A stretch of 64,000 nt of DNA, taken from positions 16,288,001-16,352,000 of the forward strand of contig JAKCOZ010000007.1 of assembly GCA_022605955.1 (NCBI GenBank), given 5' to 3'. A program made the translations under genes and the position numbers. Positions 24,730 through 38,473 of this stretch are shown here, piece by piece. A model generated the notes under the pieces. It saw only the letters and a list, made by a program, of their open reading frames with translations, searched no databases and was not told where the DNA came from. Every line of letters begins with the position of its first letter. Position 1 is the stretch's first letter. This stretch comes from Rallus limicola. Taxonomy: Eukaryota; Chordata; Aves; Gruiformes; Rallidae.

Positions 24730-26370
24730 TCTGTGACTAGTATTCTTAAAGAAAAACTTGAGCATTGAGCCTACAGTAGAAGGACACTGAATAAAGTATA
24801 CGTTCTGCAGCACTCCAGAGAGAAAGAGCCAGAGTAAGAAATCTGAGGAGCAATTGGTCTTGAGAGACGGTGTCAGAGCTGGGAGCTGAAGTGTGCAGTC
24901 ACTGCTCTGCCTGCCTTGACAACAGGCCTGATGCTGCTTTGAATTGCATCCCTGTGCCAGCCCAAGTTTTGCTGACGTGTTTTGGGTGTGCACATTGGTA
25001 CAGAGGCTCAATTTTACCGGAGAGCCAAGAGGGCTCTCGCACTTTCAACACAGCACCTGTCAATTACAACAGATCTAGAAGGGAGAGTACATGGTAGTTT
25101 GTAATATCTACCTGGAGAGATGTTTTCCCAGAGTAGTGTTTTCCTGCAAGAGATCACAGGTACTCCATCTTTTTGAATTACAGTGGTAGAATGGAGAGCT
25201 GATGACAGGCTGAATTAACATGATGCAATTTGTGTAGTCTGGGAGGTTGTCAGAGAGATACCACTAGCCCAGTGTAGAACACTGGCTGTGGTTGCTCTGA
25301 AGTGACAAATAACAGGTGATTTTCTTAGATATCTCTCTTACAGTTTGGTACAGTGATACAGAGACTGGCCTCAAAGGGAATTTGATTTAGATCTTCATAA
25401 TTAGTAATGCTGTTGTGCTGTCAGGGTACCCTTCATGTAAATCATGGGCAGCAAACCGGTTATTACATTTTTCAATTTGTTTCCAACAGTTTTTCTTCAT
25501 AATTACACAAAAGATGACTCCTGAATGCAAGGGAACAGGCAGCGTTATTTCTGGTGTGCTTTGGATTACAAAATGTCTGTTTGAGTTATGCTGAAGGAAT
25601 GTATGTGTTTGTCGCTGTAAAGAGTTGATTAAATAATGTTCTTGGGGATAAGAAGAGTATGGGATTTTATAGTTCAAGAAAGCAGTTGTATGAAAAGCTG
25701 CTTCAGTAAAGGGTGGGGGAGGAGCAGAAGAATAAAAATAGCTTTCTGTCTCCTAAATACAATCCCCCATTAGCAACTATGCAGTGTGCCCCATGTCCTG
25801 CCACCATCTCTCCTCTCCCTTTCCTAGAAAAATAACTCGTTTCAGTCTTTTTTCTTACTTTTAGGATTGAGGGATTAGGACTGCACAACCCTGTATGTAC
25901 TCATTCCCTTGTTTTCTTACCAGCATGCATCCCCGTGAGGCAAATCCCCCCTGACAAACCCTTCCGTGAAGCTTTGTCAGTTACTGCCAGCCTAAGAAAG
26001 AAGATGATGATGAAAACCTCCCTTCCAATAATACGTGCAAACAAGCCAACAAAAATACTCAAGGCTGCTTTGAGATTGAACTCTTGGAGCTACTTTATGC
26101 AAAATTTCCTGCTCAGTGTGTTTTGAAATGAATGTACCAATTCTTCAGGGTATGAACCATATTTTCTCTGTGCTATTTGTAAAGTAAGCTCTATAAAATA
26201 TATCTCATTTTTTTAATAGTTGGAAAATAATGTGATAACTACCGGTATCTATCTACATCTATCTCTCTGCCTGAAAGCCCAATAAATACAACTATTATCA
26301 TATCTAGTGCCTTGTTACAAATAAACTCTGACACTGAAAAATAGCACTGTCTCCTCTCACAGATCATTCT

Positions 26371-26384
26371 CTGTCTGTCTGTCT
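26371..26384 (+). repeat. (CTGT)n short simple repeat
   Basis: Three and a half CTGT units. A looser TATC/CATC run lies about 120 bases upstream. Confidence 0.8.
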
Positions 26385-28451
26385 CCTAATCTGCAGGTTC
26401 CTACGACAAGGAATTTTCTGATCCTGTGAGAATTCATGAAACCAAATGTTTTTTCAAGCTTATTGGGGATAAAGTAAAGAATACTACTCAATATATCTGT
26501 AAATGAAAACAAAAGTTACCCCACCCAAGTGGGTCATAGCAGTGAAAGTGTTTTTCTATGTACTTAAAAAAAAAAAATGATTTTTATATTTTTTCCTTTC
26601 TATTTTGAGTTGTCTAAGGTCGCTTTAAAAAAAAATAAATGCTAAATTATTCAGGTGGGATATTTGAAACTTTTCCTGCTTTTTTTACCAAATAGAAAAT
26701 TGGCTACTGACAAGTCTTTCTCAGGTGATATTACTCTTAAGAAATCAACACTTCTAATGTTGTAAAAATGCTGAAAGATTTCATCTCTCCCATGCAGGTC
26801 CTCCTAGCCTTATCAGGCCTCCTGTTCTCCCCAAGAAGTGTATCCGTCCTATCTCTCTAGTGCTTTCAATGGAGCAATCTCAGAGGAAGTTTGTTCTTTT
26901 GTTTGGTTCTTTCATCTGGTGGCAGAATTAGGTCAAACAGTTCCAGTGATGGCTTATAGGCTCCCATTTGCTAATGCCCTCAAACAGGTTTTGTCAAGCT
27001 CTGCATTTTGACAGACACAGTGTGGCACAGGAAAGATACCTTAACTCTTGAGCTTGCTTGTTTATCTGCTCAAACCAGCCAGGAGTTGGCTCCACAGGCC
27101 TGTGCCCAGAAAGGGCCAGGGACCTGACCTGTTCAGGTATTTCACATGCTGGTTCAGAAAATGTGCAGAGATATGAACTTGAAAGACCCTATTTCTAAGC
27201 AAGTTCTCTGGTCATTATCTTCTTCCTCTGGACTTCTCTAGAAAAAATAGCGTTACAAACCTTTCAAAAATTAAATACAAATATTTCACTTTCTGAATTT
27301 TCAGAGACATGTTCCAGGCTTAATTCTGGTTCTCAAATTTTTCAAAGGGTTCCAGTCTGAATAAAATCTGAATTAACTGCCAAAAATCTGGGCAAGGTGC
27401 TGATCTGGTAGAATGCATTTGCTCTGCTATTTGTGTACTCATTTGTCTGCAGTCTCCTTTTCTCAAGCACACTGTCTCCATGAAACAATTAGCTGAACAG
27501 AACATTGATAATTAAATTTCTCACTGAATATGCCCTGGTTTTTAATTTGTTTGTAAGTTTTGCATGGAAATCTTACTTTTAACAAAAGCAAATGCAAAGA
27601 AATACAGGAAAATAGTCAACAGTTTATATTAGCATAAAAGGGCATGTACTGGCTTTTGAGATATTTTCAACAAAATTAAAATAATGAATAGCTGTTTAGT
27701 ACACTTGCTTTGATTAAGCCTCTGATTTACAAGATTTCATGTGAAGTAGACTTTATAACACTGTTAACAGCAAATGCTGATGGCACTCTTGTCCATTAAT
27801 GTAGACCTTCAGGTTTGTTATGTACCTACTGACTTCTAGGAAAGCCATTAAAAACTCATAAGAACCTTAAACATGATGCCACATAGCTGTATGAAGTAGA
27901 GTATAGTTCATGAGGTCCAAGGCATATTTTTTTTATCTTGAAAAATTGTGTTCATGTAACAAGTTGCTCTTTATTCATTCATCTATATTACAGCAGTACC
28001 TATAAGTGTCTCCCAAATTATGGGTACCAGTTTACTAGACAGTCTGTTTGCCACACAGTTTGCAGTTTCAATAAGCCATGCATGAGAAAACACAAAATTA
28101 CAGTAAAAAAAGGCATTATATTTTATTTTTTTTTTTGTTAAGAAACTGAGGCATAGCCAGCACTTTAAGAAAACATTTAATTTCAGACCAGAAACATTAA
28201 GCATTTGAATAATTCTTGAGATTTTGAAGTTGCCTCTGTAGAGACATAGGCCTGTATAAACCAAGGTTGTACTGGACTTGGAATTCAAATAGTTATAAAC
28301 ATTTCTCAGTTAAAGAAGCATTAAAACATAGTATTACTTATGACTGAATCTGTTTATGCAGCCCTCATCTTGGCACTGAGCAACTTTCCAGAAATTGACT
28401 TTGCAAATATAATGTTCTTTTAATAAGCTTCTCATATGTAATCTAATACTG

Positions 28452-28472
28452 AAATAAAATAAAATAAAAAAA
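28452..28472 (+). repeat. (AAAAT)n short simple repeat
   Basis: Four AAAAT-type units ending in an A7 run. Confidence 0.8.
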
Positions 28473-30431
28473 TTGTTAATGCTGGCAATAGAGTTTTTAT
28501 AATTGGTTAACTTCTCCTTCATTTACTTAACAAGGCATTTACATGCTTATATTAAAAAGCTGTATCATGGCAGAAGACATCATATGAAATCTGAACCCTA
28601 GGGAAAATGAAGATATTTTTCCCCATTGGCCTTGCAGAGACCAGAATTCCCACAGTTGAATTTTAGATTCAAGAAAAACATGAAGGTATCAAAATCAGAT
28701 ATATATCTTACTTTGAAAAATCTCATCTCTGCTAAATAAAAGAAAAAAGTAAAAAAAAAGAAAGAGGAGGGAGCAGAGAGGCCTCATGTTTTAAAAAACT
28801 GATTCTCTAGAAGTGCCATAAAATGAGAAACTTTGATTCTTAATGTGGTTAAATTTTAATTATAAAGCTCTTCTTTACTCTGAATAAGTTTTAACTCATA
28901 CATAAAATGGATCAATTCATAAAAAATATTTTTAAATTGTGTGATAATTTCAGTAGACATTGCTTAAAAATTAATTGCCCCGCTTCCTCTCAGTAACTGT
29001 ACTGGTCCTATGTACTGCCTCACAACTGCAGTTCCAGGCAGACATGCAATGCTGCTTATGGCCATTTCTGATTTTCAGATGGCACTTTCAATGACAGAGC
29101 ACACCCACACTACGCGTAGCTGATAGGGGAAACAGCACAAGCCATTACTAATTTAAGAAACTCACTCAGTTACCTTCTTTATCAAAGTATTCTGACCTCT
29201 CTTCTTCTACTGTGGTATTATGATGAATACTTTTATGGATCAGGCAAGGCAAAGACATACAGCTACTGACTTCTCTCCCCCCACCAAGAGTAGGAGTCCT
29301 TGAAGTCAAGGCAACAGAGTGCAAAAGGCATTTTGCAGAAATAGCAACAACACAAAATAATATTTAACAATACATAACCAGAAGCACGTTATAATAGATT
29401 TCAGACCTTAAGGTTTAAGGTGTCCTCAGAGATGCTCAGAAGACCTGTATTCCAGTGAGTGGGATACTGAAGGAGTCACGCCATCTGAAACCAAACCTCC
29501 CTTCTCCTGTAATGTGCAACCAGTTTTTCAAACTCATTTACAGCTGCAAATAGGTACAATTTTTATTTAAAACATTTCTAACTGTGCATACCCTTCCTTA
29601 CCTGAACTGCAGGATCCAAGGAATATCCAGAAACAAGTGGGTGCCTGTGCCTGCCTCGGTGCAGCTTCTTAGGAATTTAGCAAGTGGCACCAGGGCTCTT
29701 TGAGGAAGAGGACTGAGCAGCCTTGAAGAAAACAGAGCAACAACTCCACAAAGACAGATGAAGTAGGTAGCAAATGGGAAAGATACAGACAGCAAAGCTC
29801 ATCTTCCAAAGAGGCATATGTGTGCTTCAGCATATTCTGAATGCTAGCAAGCCCAACAGCAATCTCTTTACAATCCACCCCAGAAGAAGAATCTTCTTCT
29901 GTCCTGTTGGAAAAACAGTTCTGGTTTTGTCAGGCTGGGTTTTACCGGCTTCAGTGTTTCTTTTCCAGCAGCTGAGCACTTTCTTGTTGTAAATGGAAAA
30001 AGTGGTAATATTTAGAAAAAATTAGCAAAGTGAAATTTTCAGAAACTGTTTGTTTGTCAATAAGGTCTGCTTTGTATAAGACTTTTTGAACACTGTTTTT
30101 TTTTTAAAAAGACAATGCTGGGTGGTTTTCATCTTGGTGCTGAGTGGCTTAGAAAAAATGAAAACAATTGCAAGCAATTTGAGGAGGCAAGAAAAGGTGC
30201 TCCTTGAACCCCCTGAGAAAATTTGGATAACCAGGAAGGTCTCAGGAATTAAAACTGGTAAAGTTAAATAAAGGTAAGAGCCCATAAAATTAGGACCCTC
30301 TTTCTTGCTGTTCACTTTTGAATATCCTGGGCATAATGTGGAGATATATAGAGCTTCAGGAAGAGGACAGAAGCATTTTGCATAAAAACCTGAAAGCTGT
30401 GGAACATCATTATTGAAACGGCAATATTTGC

Positions 30432-30487
30432 ACTAGCTGACGCTTAAAGGTCCCTTCCAAAACAAAATCGTTCTATCATGCTATGAT
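30432..30487 (+). mobile_element. CR1 LINE extreme 3' end, strongly truncated
   Basis: Only the last 50-60 bases of a CR1 element are evident: 'cttaaaggtcccttccaaa', 'acaaaatcgttctatcatgc' and 'tatgat', equivalent to the familiar 'ccttaaaggtcccttccaacc.aaaccattctatgattctatgat'. The terminal octamer repeats are present but diverged. Upstream sequence (30395-30431) may be a more decayed part of the same copy. Confidence 0.82.
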
Positions 30488-31580
30488 CTTTGTGTGATGA
30501 AGCATCTACATGCTTCTCTTCCCCTAGTGTCTGATAACCCCTTTTCCTCTTCCTCTCCTGAGTGGGATAGCATCTCCGAAACTCTGTTTTGCTTTTCCAC
30601 AATAACTTTTCACCTCCCACAGGTTATTTTATCTTATTGTGAAAGAAAAAAATGTTTCTAAACAACATTTTTCTTTGAAAGAGGAGCTTATCTCCAACAT
30701 TTAGATTGGCAAAAGCATTTAAAGAATCATGTATTTCTTGTCAAGCTCAATTTTCATTTCTTTTAAGGGTATTCTTCTTGTTCCCTTGTTCTTCTACATA
30801 TTCTAATGCATAAATAACATCCTATTGTAATTCTTTTTATCTGACTCTTCTGTTTACCTCCTGCTGTACATGGAAATCTTAGAAAAAGCCTATGGAGTGG
30901 AATATGGTTTTATCTCTATACCATATTTAGTAGAATAAACAGTGGGAGTTGGGAAGAGATCAGCAACAAATAGAAGCTTTAAAAGGGAGGGAGAGTCAAA
31001 CATGTTACTTAAATGGAGCTTTTACTCTCCGGTGCTTTAATGAAGAGGCCTTTTAGGTGCATTATTTTAATTTATCAGGAGCAAATGGCTTTAAAGGTGA
31101 AGTCATATAGTTCCACCTTCAAGCAAATAACATAGAAGTGTTTACAAAATCATTAGCAGTTTTTAAGATAGCTGATCCTTGTCCAGGTCAACTAATTTAG
31201 GATCACTGTGGGCAAAGTCTTAAGCATAACTTAAGAGACAGCTTACACTAGGAAGTGTGAATGACAAAGGAACAGGTTTTGAGAAGCGAAGATGTTATGA
31301 CCCTGATAAAGAATGATGGTTTCTTATCCATCATGCTTGGGTAAGGAGATGGGATTGTGAGGCAACCTGTTTGCAGGTGGTATTGTTTTGGAAGGTTTGT
31401 TAATAGAAGCTACCTTGATGAACAACCCTTTTTCAGCCTTTCTCCATTGCTCCTTAGTGCCGATATTTTAATTTTCCTGTGCCTATAGAGTGTCTGAGAC
31501 TCTGAGTTATAAAAAATTCTGGAAGCAAATGTGTACCAAAGTGTTTCCTCAGTAACAGTGCTTATCCAGACTGCAGACAG
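30488..31580. other. non-coding DNA
   Basis: No gene is recognised. The segment 31020-31140 is of even composition and free of simple sequence, so it would be a reasonable place to look for conserved non-coding sequence, but nothing in it identifies a function. Confidence 0.55.
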
Positions 31581-31657
31581 CCAAAAAAATAAAGAAAAGA
31601 AATCGACTCCAAAAAACAACCTCAACCAAGCAAAAAACCAAACCCACCACACAACCT
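31581..31657 (+). repeat. A/C-rich, G-poor tract
   Basis: Repeated A-runs interrupted by CC, CAACC, CCAAACCC and CACCACAC, with few G or T. It is the longest example of the tract type also seen at 6657-6700, 48539-48560 and 59407-59445. Confidence 0.6.
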
Positions 31658-32579
31658 ATTATGGTTACATTAAACTTCCTATCTAATGAAAGATGAAGAC
31701 CTTTAAAATAATGCCTTTTAAATGACAGTTTAAGTCTGAGGTGAGGTGAACTGCTTCCTGGATGTATCCATCCCACACTCCATTTTCTCTAGTGGCAGCC
31801 TAAAGGTAGGGAAATACTGAATCAAGTGGTTCAGTGTAAAATTCGGCTGGATGAGTGCAGACTTTCCAATGTCTCAGAGGCAGAAGATATGTTCAGAATC
31901 ATTTCAGAATTGTTTTGACCCAGAAATAGCCATGGACCAGCTATAGCCACAGCAATTTGCATCCCTGCTATTCAGAGGCTGCATGGCCAGCTGATGACTA
32001 CTAGAGTATTTCTGTAGTGTGTGCTATGTTGCAAATTGCTCTATAGGAAAGGTGCATGTCCATTTTTTTTCTTCTTTTTCTTCTAATATCTCTTTCTTTT
32101 CATCTGCTATTCATTTTGTTCTTCTCCTCCATGTACCTATTCTCAAGCTTTCTGTGTAAACTGGGCAGGGATGACTGCCCAGTCAGCTGTGGATCCTGCT
32201 TAGGAAGCACTGAAGTGATTGCTTTTCCCCACAGAAGCACCCGGGATGAGAACACAAGATGTCATAGGAATCCCAGCCTGCTTAGATAGAGCAAAGGGTA
32301 TCTGATCACTGATAATTGCTCCCTAGATGCCCTTGGCATACTTAGTCCATGGTCTGCTGGCACACAGCACAGGTAATCTCTAAATGTATGTATAGCATCA
32401 ACAGGAAAAACAGCCACTGAAATAAATTCAAATGTGACTCATGCAGTGCTACTGAAAGGCTGATTGCTCTGTCCTGTATGATATCCATTTGTTCTTTCTT
32501 TGTTGTTTTACATCATTTGAAATAAAAGTAATTTAGACCTTGCAATATGTATGTTCTCCTAGGTAACCTGTGATTGTGA
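31658..32579. other. non-coding DNA
   Basis: No gene is recognised. A CT-rich stretch lies at about 32060-32130. The 77-codon frame (plus, 32056-32289) begins inside it and shows no recognisable domain. Confidence 0.6.
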
Positions 32580-32858
32580 AAAACACATCAAATCATACCA
32601 GAAGCTATTGTGCTACGTGATGGAGTTTTAAGAGATATATCATTTGCAAAAGCAGTAATGGAAAATTTAAAACCTTCCTATAAAAATGCACAACAAGCAG
32701 ATTTAATAATGTGGGGTCTTTTAAAAGCACAGTTCAACTAGATCTGCTTGAATTTAAGATTTGGATTTTTAGCATTACAAAAATGTGCTTATTGCATAAC
32801 AGAAAGATCTGATCAAGCATTCAAGGTTTTAGGATCACAAAAGGGAACAGACTGTATT
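32580..32858 (+). pseudogene. possible decayed coding fragment of unknown family
   Basis: Reading in the frame that starts at 32580, the sequence is open for 53 codons, hits TAG at 32739-32741, and stays open for another 39 codons to TAA at 32859-32861. No ATG starts it; an upstream TGA in the same frame is at 32577-32579. In the first open part (codons from 32601) G+C by codon position is about 52%, 32% and 14%, the strong first-over-third bias of AT-rich coding DNA, while neighbouring DNA is flat. The second part does not show this pattern. The translation has alternating charged and hydrophobic residues that could form helices, but I cannot match it to a family. Open length alone is not beyond chance. 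A fragment of an old retroelement or a processed gene is possible; this is inference. No codon restoration is attempted. Confidence 0.25.
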
Positions 32859-35777
32859 TAATCCTAAAGCAGAGGACTTTCTGTGGGATGTATCATTAAA
32901 TACATTTCCTTTTCTCTGGTAGAAAGGCAAAGGGTAGGAAAAAAAATAAAATCCAGAAACGTTAACAAGTAAAGACAGGGTGTTTGGAAAAAATGCTGGC
33001 AGCTAGCAGTGATGTTCATGATTTTATAGAGGTTGCCGGATGGAAAGCACAGAAAGTTTGTATAAGTTGGAAAAAGACGTTTGAGCTAGGATCCCTGAAA
33101 ATTAAATACCATGGCCATGTAAATCTGAAGTAGAATAAGAGGCAGACTAAGCTGCAATAGTTTCCTTGAGCTCTTTCTTACTGTTGCATGGCTTAATATC
33201 CTCCAGAATGTTATTCAGGATATATCCACATGAGAGCAAGGGAAATAATAGTCAGTGGGAAAAGTGGCAAGATAAAATGCATAAGACAGAAAATTGCTCT
33301 AAAATGTTCCTCAGAAAATGATTTTTAATATCAAAAGACATTTTCAATCTATATTTTAATTCGTTTTTCTTCTATACCTTGGGCAATTGGGATGAGGGTT
33401 TTAAGGCTTGCACATCTGTTTTAAAAATCATCCAAATATTGTTTGGAGGAAAATTCTCTCAGGTGCAGAGGGTCATCACAAGGTCTTTCTATCATTCATG
33501 CCAACATCCACTGTTCGTGTGTTTTAAGTGGTGCAGGAAAAGACAGGTGGGAAGAAGAATTTCATCAAGGAAAACGATAGCAAAGCATCTGCTCAGGCTT
33601 TGAAATACATTACAACATATTGGATCCTTGTTTCTGAATGTACTTGGTCTGCATATTGTTCCAAAGTAATTATTGCTGCTGCAGTAGGTGACATCAGTGA
33701 TGTTTTGCTGAAAAATGCTGTGCTCAACATCAGCTGAGAATTTCACCTATGGCATTTTAGAACTCCTATCCATACTCGGTTATTTTTTTACAATGTTCAA
33801 AATGAGATCACACACAATGGCAACAATTATTTAATCTTGAAATTAAGGGACAAACAGTGGTTCTATATATCAGTGTTTTTCAGGACAAGAGACATCAGGT
33901 ATAATTAAAGAAGAGACAGTGGACAGGTGGGAACCTTAATTATTGATGAAATTCTCTCTAAAAAGAAATTCCATTATAAGCTCTTTAGCAACACAATCTT
34001 ACTCCATTACTGCGACTCAGGTTTTTGTCACATAGCCACCCATAAGCAGATGTGTGCTGCATTTAGATAGAAGAAGGTGTTGGCATGCAGCCAGCAGATT
34101 AAAATGCCTCAAGGTGTATCAGTTGTCAGCATGGGACCAAGTCCAGAGGATCACTTACTGCCCTGGACAAAACAGCATCTCTCCTTCGCAGTGTTATGCA
34201 GGAGGCAAAACAACATCAGCATTTCTGAAGGGCTATCACAGGCAAGGACACAGGCTTCCAGGGTATCAGCAGCTCAGAGCTGAGCACAGACTTTCAAATT
34301 TGTACCACAATTTTGGTGTGGATGCACTTCTTTTTCAGTAGTTTATGCTATTTTTCCTGGAACCTGGATTTTGTCTGTTTAAAGAGGGGGAACTGCTTCT
34401 TGAGACTCAGTGGTTGAGATCCACTCCCCTTTTCAGGGGAAGTTGAGAGTGATTGTCCCACACTTTAATGTGATTCCATGTGCTTAGGCACCCAGCAAGA
34501 GGAATTGTTTGAGCTCTGCCCCAAAACTGACAATCCTCACTGAGAACCGAGGGGTGAGGGGAGAGAGCTGGCCCATTCCCTGGCAGGCAGGTCATTCCTG
34601 GTAAATCTCTTGCAGCTTCTTTTGCAGGCTATCAATCCAATTTACTATCTGTGCTCTCAGAAACTCTTAGAGATTACAGAATGCCTCTGGATTTTCAATT
34701 ACATGCACGAAATAAAGTTGAAAAGCTGTAATTTCTGTTTCTGTATTTAAATTTCCTTCTGTTTATTCACAAGTTAGTGCAATTCACGTGTTGTCTGGAA
34801 AGCCAGCAAAGGGCCCACTCGCCATTTAAAATCTCCAAGGACATCCCTTACAAGAGACTGTTTACAGAATGATAGTCAGTGTGTGCTGAATGCCATGTCA
34901 TAAAGCAGGGACAGACCCTTAAAGGCCACAAATAATGTTCATTGCAAGTAGTGAAAATTTTATGTATATTCCAAACAAAAGATACGAGATTCTCCAACAT
35001 AGTATCAATGCATAAGAATTAAATTTTAAAAACTAGTCAAGTCTCGGGCATATGGCTTTCCAGATGAATGACTTGGGTTGTTTTTTTTCTTTCATTCTTT
35101 CCTTCTTCCTTTCAAATTGCAAAACTGGTGGATGAGTGATAGCTAGCATTTGTACCTAGCATTTGATACAAATAAGAATTGAGAATCTAGTTAAGCGAGA
35201 AAAGAAAGACTGATCTGAGACCTGAAAAGTGACCAAAAAAACAATAAACACAAAGTAATGATAAATTGAATGCACTGAGTTGGAGAAAGTCTAGAAAGGC
35301 ACAAGAAGGATTGATGGCTGGTGGAAGTTATTTATAATTTTGTTAAGTCGTTAGTAGTCAGATCTGTTAGTAAAATTCAAAGGCTGGAAGAAGTTTAAAC
35401 ACCTCAGAGGCCAAGGAGAAATAGATGAAAAGGACTGTGTTTTGTAACTGTATAAACAAAAAAGAAAAATCAAATTTGGCATAATGTATAATAATATTTG
35501 GCAGACATAATGCAAGGATGTTCATTTGATGAAGGAGACAAACCTGGGAAGTAATAATGGTGCGAGAAACACACGGGATTAACTGTGGACAGCAAAGTAT
35601 TCATCAATTTGCAATGTGTAACAGCTGCCAGAGAAAGGGCAGTGCAATTTTAGGCTGCATGCACAAAGACATCATATGGTGGAGGGGTCAAGTAACAGTA
35701 TCTCTGTAGCTCCTGTGTCATCCCATCACCCCAGTTAAACTCTTGTATGGTGTGGGTTATGTTGGCTGCATATTAGC

Positions 35778-35796
35778 AAAAAAAAAAAAAAAAAAA
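35778..35796 (+). repeat. poly-A (19)
   Basis: Homopolymer of 19 A; no associated retroposon recognised. Confidence 0.95.
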
Positions 35797-36828
35797 GTAC
35801 TAAAAATCTGGGAAGAGTTTTAAAGAACAGCAACAGAAATGCAGAAATGGTGAGTGGCCTGGAGGGAGGGATGGATATCCTTTGGAAGAAAAGCTTTTGT
35901 AAATAGATACCACCGTCCTGAAAACTTCTTAGTTGCAAACAAAGATTTAAAGTAGTTTAAAGTACTCTTACCCTTTCCATTGATTCCCCTTAACAATCAG
36001 TTCCTTTTTCCTTGAATTTTTTCAGTTATGTTTCTTGCAGAACTTGTATGTAGTACAAAAAAGAAGACAAAAAAAAAAGGACTTTCAGGGAAAAGCATGT
36101 TTATATTAAACTGATGGTGACTCTTAGCACATATAGTTTAGTTAAACCGTAAATAAACACAAAGCTGGAACTACAAATATTTGATCCTTAACAAGATTTT
36201 ATACACAATTATTTAATTGTACGGAAGCATAATTGAGAGTAAGGACATGAAAATGAGAGAAGCAAATTACATCTGAATGCCAGGACTGTGTTCTCACGGC
36301 ACAAGCCATTTTGATATAAAAAAATAAGTGTTCCACTCTCAGAACCTGATAAAGTTAAAGAGATTTTACTGAATGTACTGTTAGGGATCAGTTATTTAGT
36401 GTCAAAAAAATTGTTAGGTTTTAAAACATCTCTGATTTTGTCTGTGATTATGTAATCTTGGCTGCTGCGTATCATATGTCAACTTTTATATTGGATCTTC
36501 TCAGAGACCAGACTTCCTTCTCTTCCTCTCTCTAATCCACACAGATTTACTCTATAGACAGTTAACATACACAACAAAGAAAAGTTTTCCAAGCAACATA
36601 GACAATGTAAACATACATTATCCATTAACTGTGATGAGGCATGTACATTTAAATTCTTACTTTGTTTGGGATATATAGATAGATATCTATTAATTTATTT
36701 TTTCCACAAGCATGAGTTCAAATTTAAAAACCTCTAGTTTATCAAAACTATAAACACGAAAGGAATAAGCTGTCTGTAGCACTTGAGTACTGTTCTATTA
36801 ACAAACTGGTCTTTTTCAGTACTTTTAC

Positions 36829-36851
36829 TTTATTTTATCTTATTTTATTTT
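36829..36851 (+). repeat. (TTTTA)n short simple repeat
   Basis: About four TTTTA-type units with one C interruption. Confidence 0.8.
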
Positions 36852-38456
36852 CAGGAAAGAAAGCCTAGATTGAAGAGTGATTGGTGACTCTGCATTACAG
36901 TTTTCTACAATACGTAAGGAAAACTTTAAGACCTGTTAGTAATTCTCTAAACTGGAAATTTATTCATTTTCATGGAGGAATTACAGTATGTAATGTATTA
37001 TAGGATGAGCAGGGACAGTACACATGATGTAGGATCTGTGCTCCTTGACACAACTCTTTTGGGGAGCAGCATGACTGCAACCAAGGTCATTGGTTTTCTT
37101 GGTTATCACTGTGTTGGTGTTGGGGCAATGGTCTCCCATGTTGGTCCTCAAATCCACATTAAGACACCAAAGCAGTGCATAATAATTCAGGTTCTTTCTG
37201 AATCTTCCTGCCCCATTACCCTCCTGTTTAACCATGACATTTCAGGAGTCCCTTCCTTCCATTCTCTGGGGTTTCTTCTCTACTGAAGGTATCAGTGCTA
37301 AGCAAATGTATAAGGCAGCTGGCCAAACCAAATGGCAGAAAAAGCTGCACTTCTAGCAGTTACTTTCAGTTATGTAAATGAATTTGGGGTAACTTCAATG
37401 AACAACAAAGTTATTTTATATTCAATATTCAGTTTTTAAATGCATTTGTTTCTTAGAGTATCTCTTTTTTTTTTTTTAAGATGGATGGTAACTGTTGCTA
37501 AGCTTAAGGAGGAAAAGACAAGGGAAAATAGAAAAAGATATTTAAATTTCCTTTGAAAAAATCCATTAAATTCCTGTTATAATTATTTTGCTTCCTAAAG
37601 AGTTGTTGTTTCAGATTCCAAAATTTAGAAATTGAAATTTAGAAATGTAAAACTATAAAAAGGGGGTTTATTTCTGCTTCAGAAGGAAATCTTAGTGCTC
37701 CTTCTACTAATCAGTACCTTCTGACACCTCTATAGCATAAGAGGCAATATTGTGAAGACACCAATAGTCTATCTTCATACATGCACAGCAAAAATACTGG
37801 ATAATATAGTATGTGCATAGAATAGCTTGTGGATTTTGTATATTTCCATACATATGGAAGTATACAAAAAATGTGCACATATGATCTAACTTTGTGCTAT
37901 CCCATGTCTGTGGCAGACTTTTAGTAAATAAGATACTATTTAATCTGGATCGACAAATTCTTTGATGTGAAATTATTAAATGTTCTTACATCTTTTAAAT
38001 CATTAACATGATTTTTCCAGCTATCTGCTGGAAAGTCTTATGAAGTATATCCTGCAAGCTACATGTTTTACAACAGCTCAGGTAAAAGGAGTTGGCAGCA
38101 TGGTGTCAAGAATAAACTTTAAAAGGGCTCTCTAAAAGTAATGCTTGGAAGGTATTCATTTGACCTTCAGTGACAGAGCTTATGCCTTGCAAATTGATTA
38201 ATACAGATACAATATCAAATCATTTTTCATACAATTTTTTAATGTTTGTTAAATGCTGCAGCAGTATGTAAACAGAGTATTTGGCATTTTTATTAGGCTG
38301 CGGAACTCAGTCATTTCCTTTGCAACAACATCTCATAAACTATTTTGACAGTCTAATAAACTATAAAAAGCTGTGGTAAAAACTGGCTCTGAATGTTATA
38401 ACCGTACAAAATGGAAAGAGCAAGAGAAAACATCTATCACTGAGATTATTATCACT

Positions 38457-38470
38457 GTTGCCATGGCAAC
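38457..38470. promoter_or_regulatory. perfect palindromic RFX X-box
   Basis: GTTGCCATGGCAAC is a perfect 14-bp palindrome and matches the full RFX-family consensus with both half-sites (GTTGCC and GGCAAC) around the AT centre. RFX proteins bind such X-boxes in promoters and enhancers, notably of ciliary and neural genes. An exact 14-mer has a chance expectation of about 0.0002 in 64 kb under equal base frequencies (my estimate). Two weaker copies follow within 121 bases. Confidence 0.65.
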
Positions 38471-38473
38471 CTG

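Larger units (their letters stand above)
22841..30431. other. long AT-rich non-coding stretch
   Basis: No gene or RNA gene is recognised. It contains poly-A 24713-24729, a short TG run 24119-24131, a TATC/CATC run near 26245-26265, a (CTGT)n run at 26371-26384, an AAAAT run at 28452-28472, and a GA-rich purine stretch near 28738-28782. The phrase agaaactgaggcatag at 28141-28156 faintly recalls a MIR-type end but is too short to call. Open frames do not exceed about 111 codons. Confidence 0.6.
32862..38456. other. AT-rich non-coding DNA
   Basis: No gene is recognised. It contains poly-A 35778-35796, a TTTTA-type run 36829-36851, a T13 run 37465-37477 and a short GATA-like run near 36672-36690. 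Several 70-100-codon frames (for example 33528-33737, 34054-34341 and 36972-37286, plus strand) lack known domains. Confidence 0.6.
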
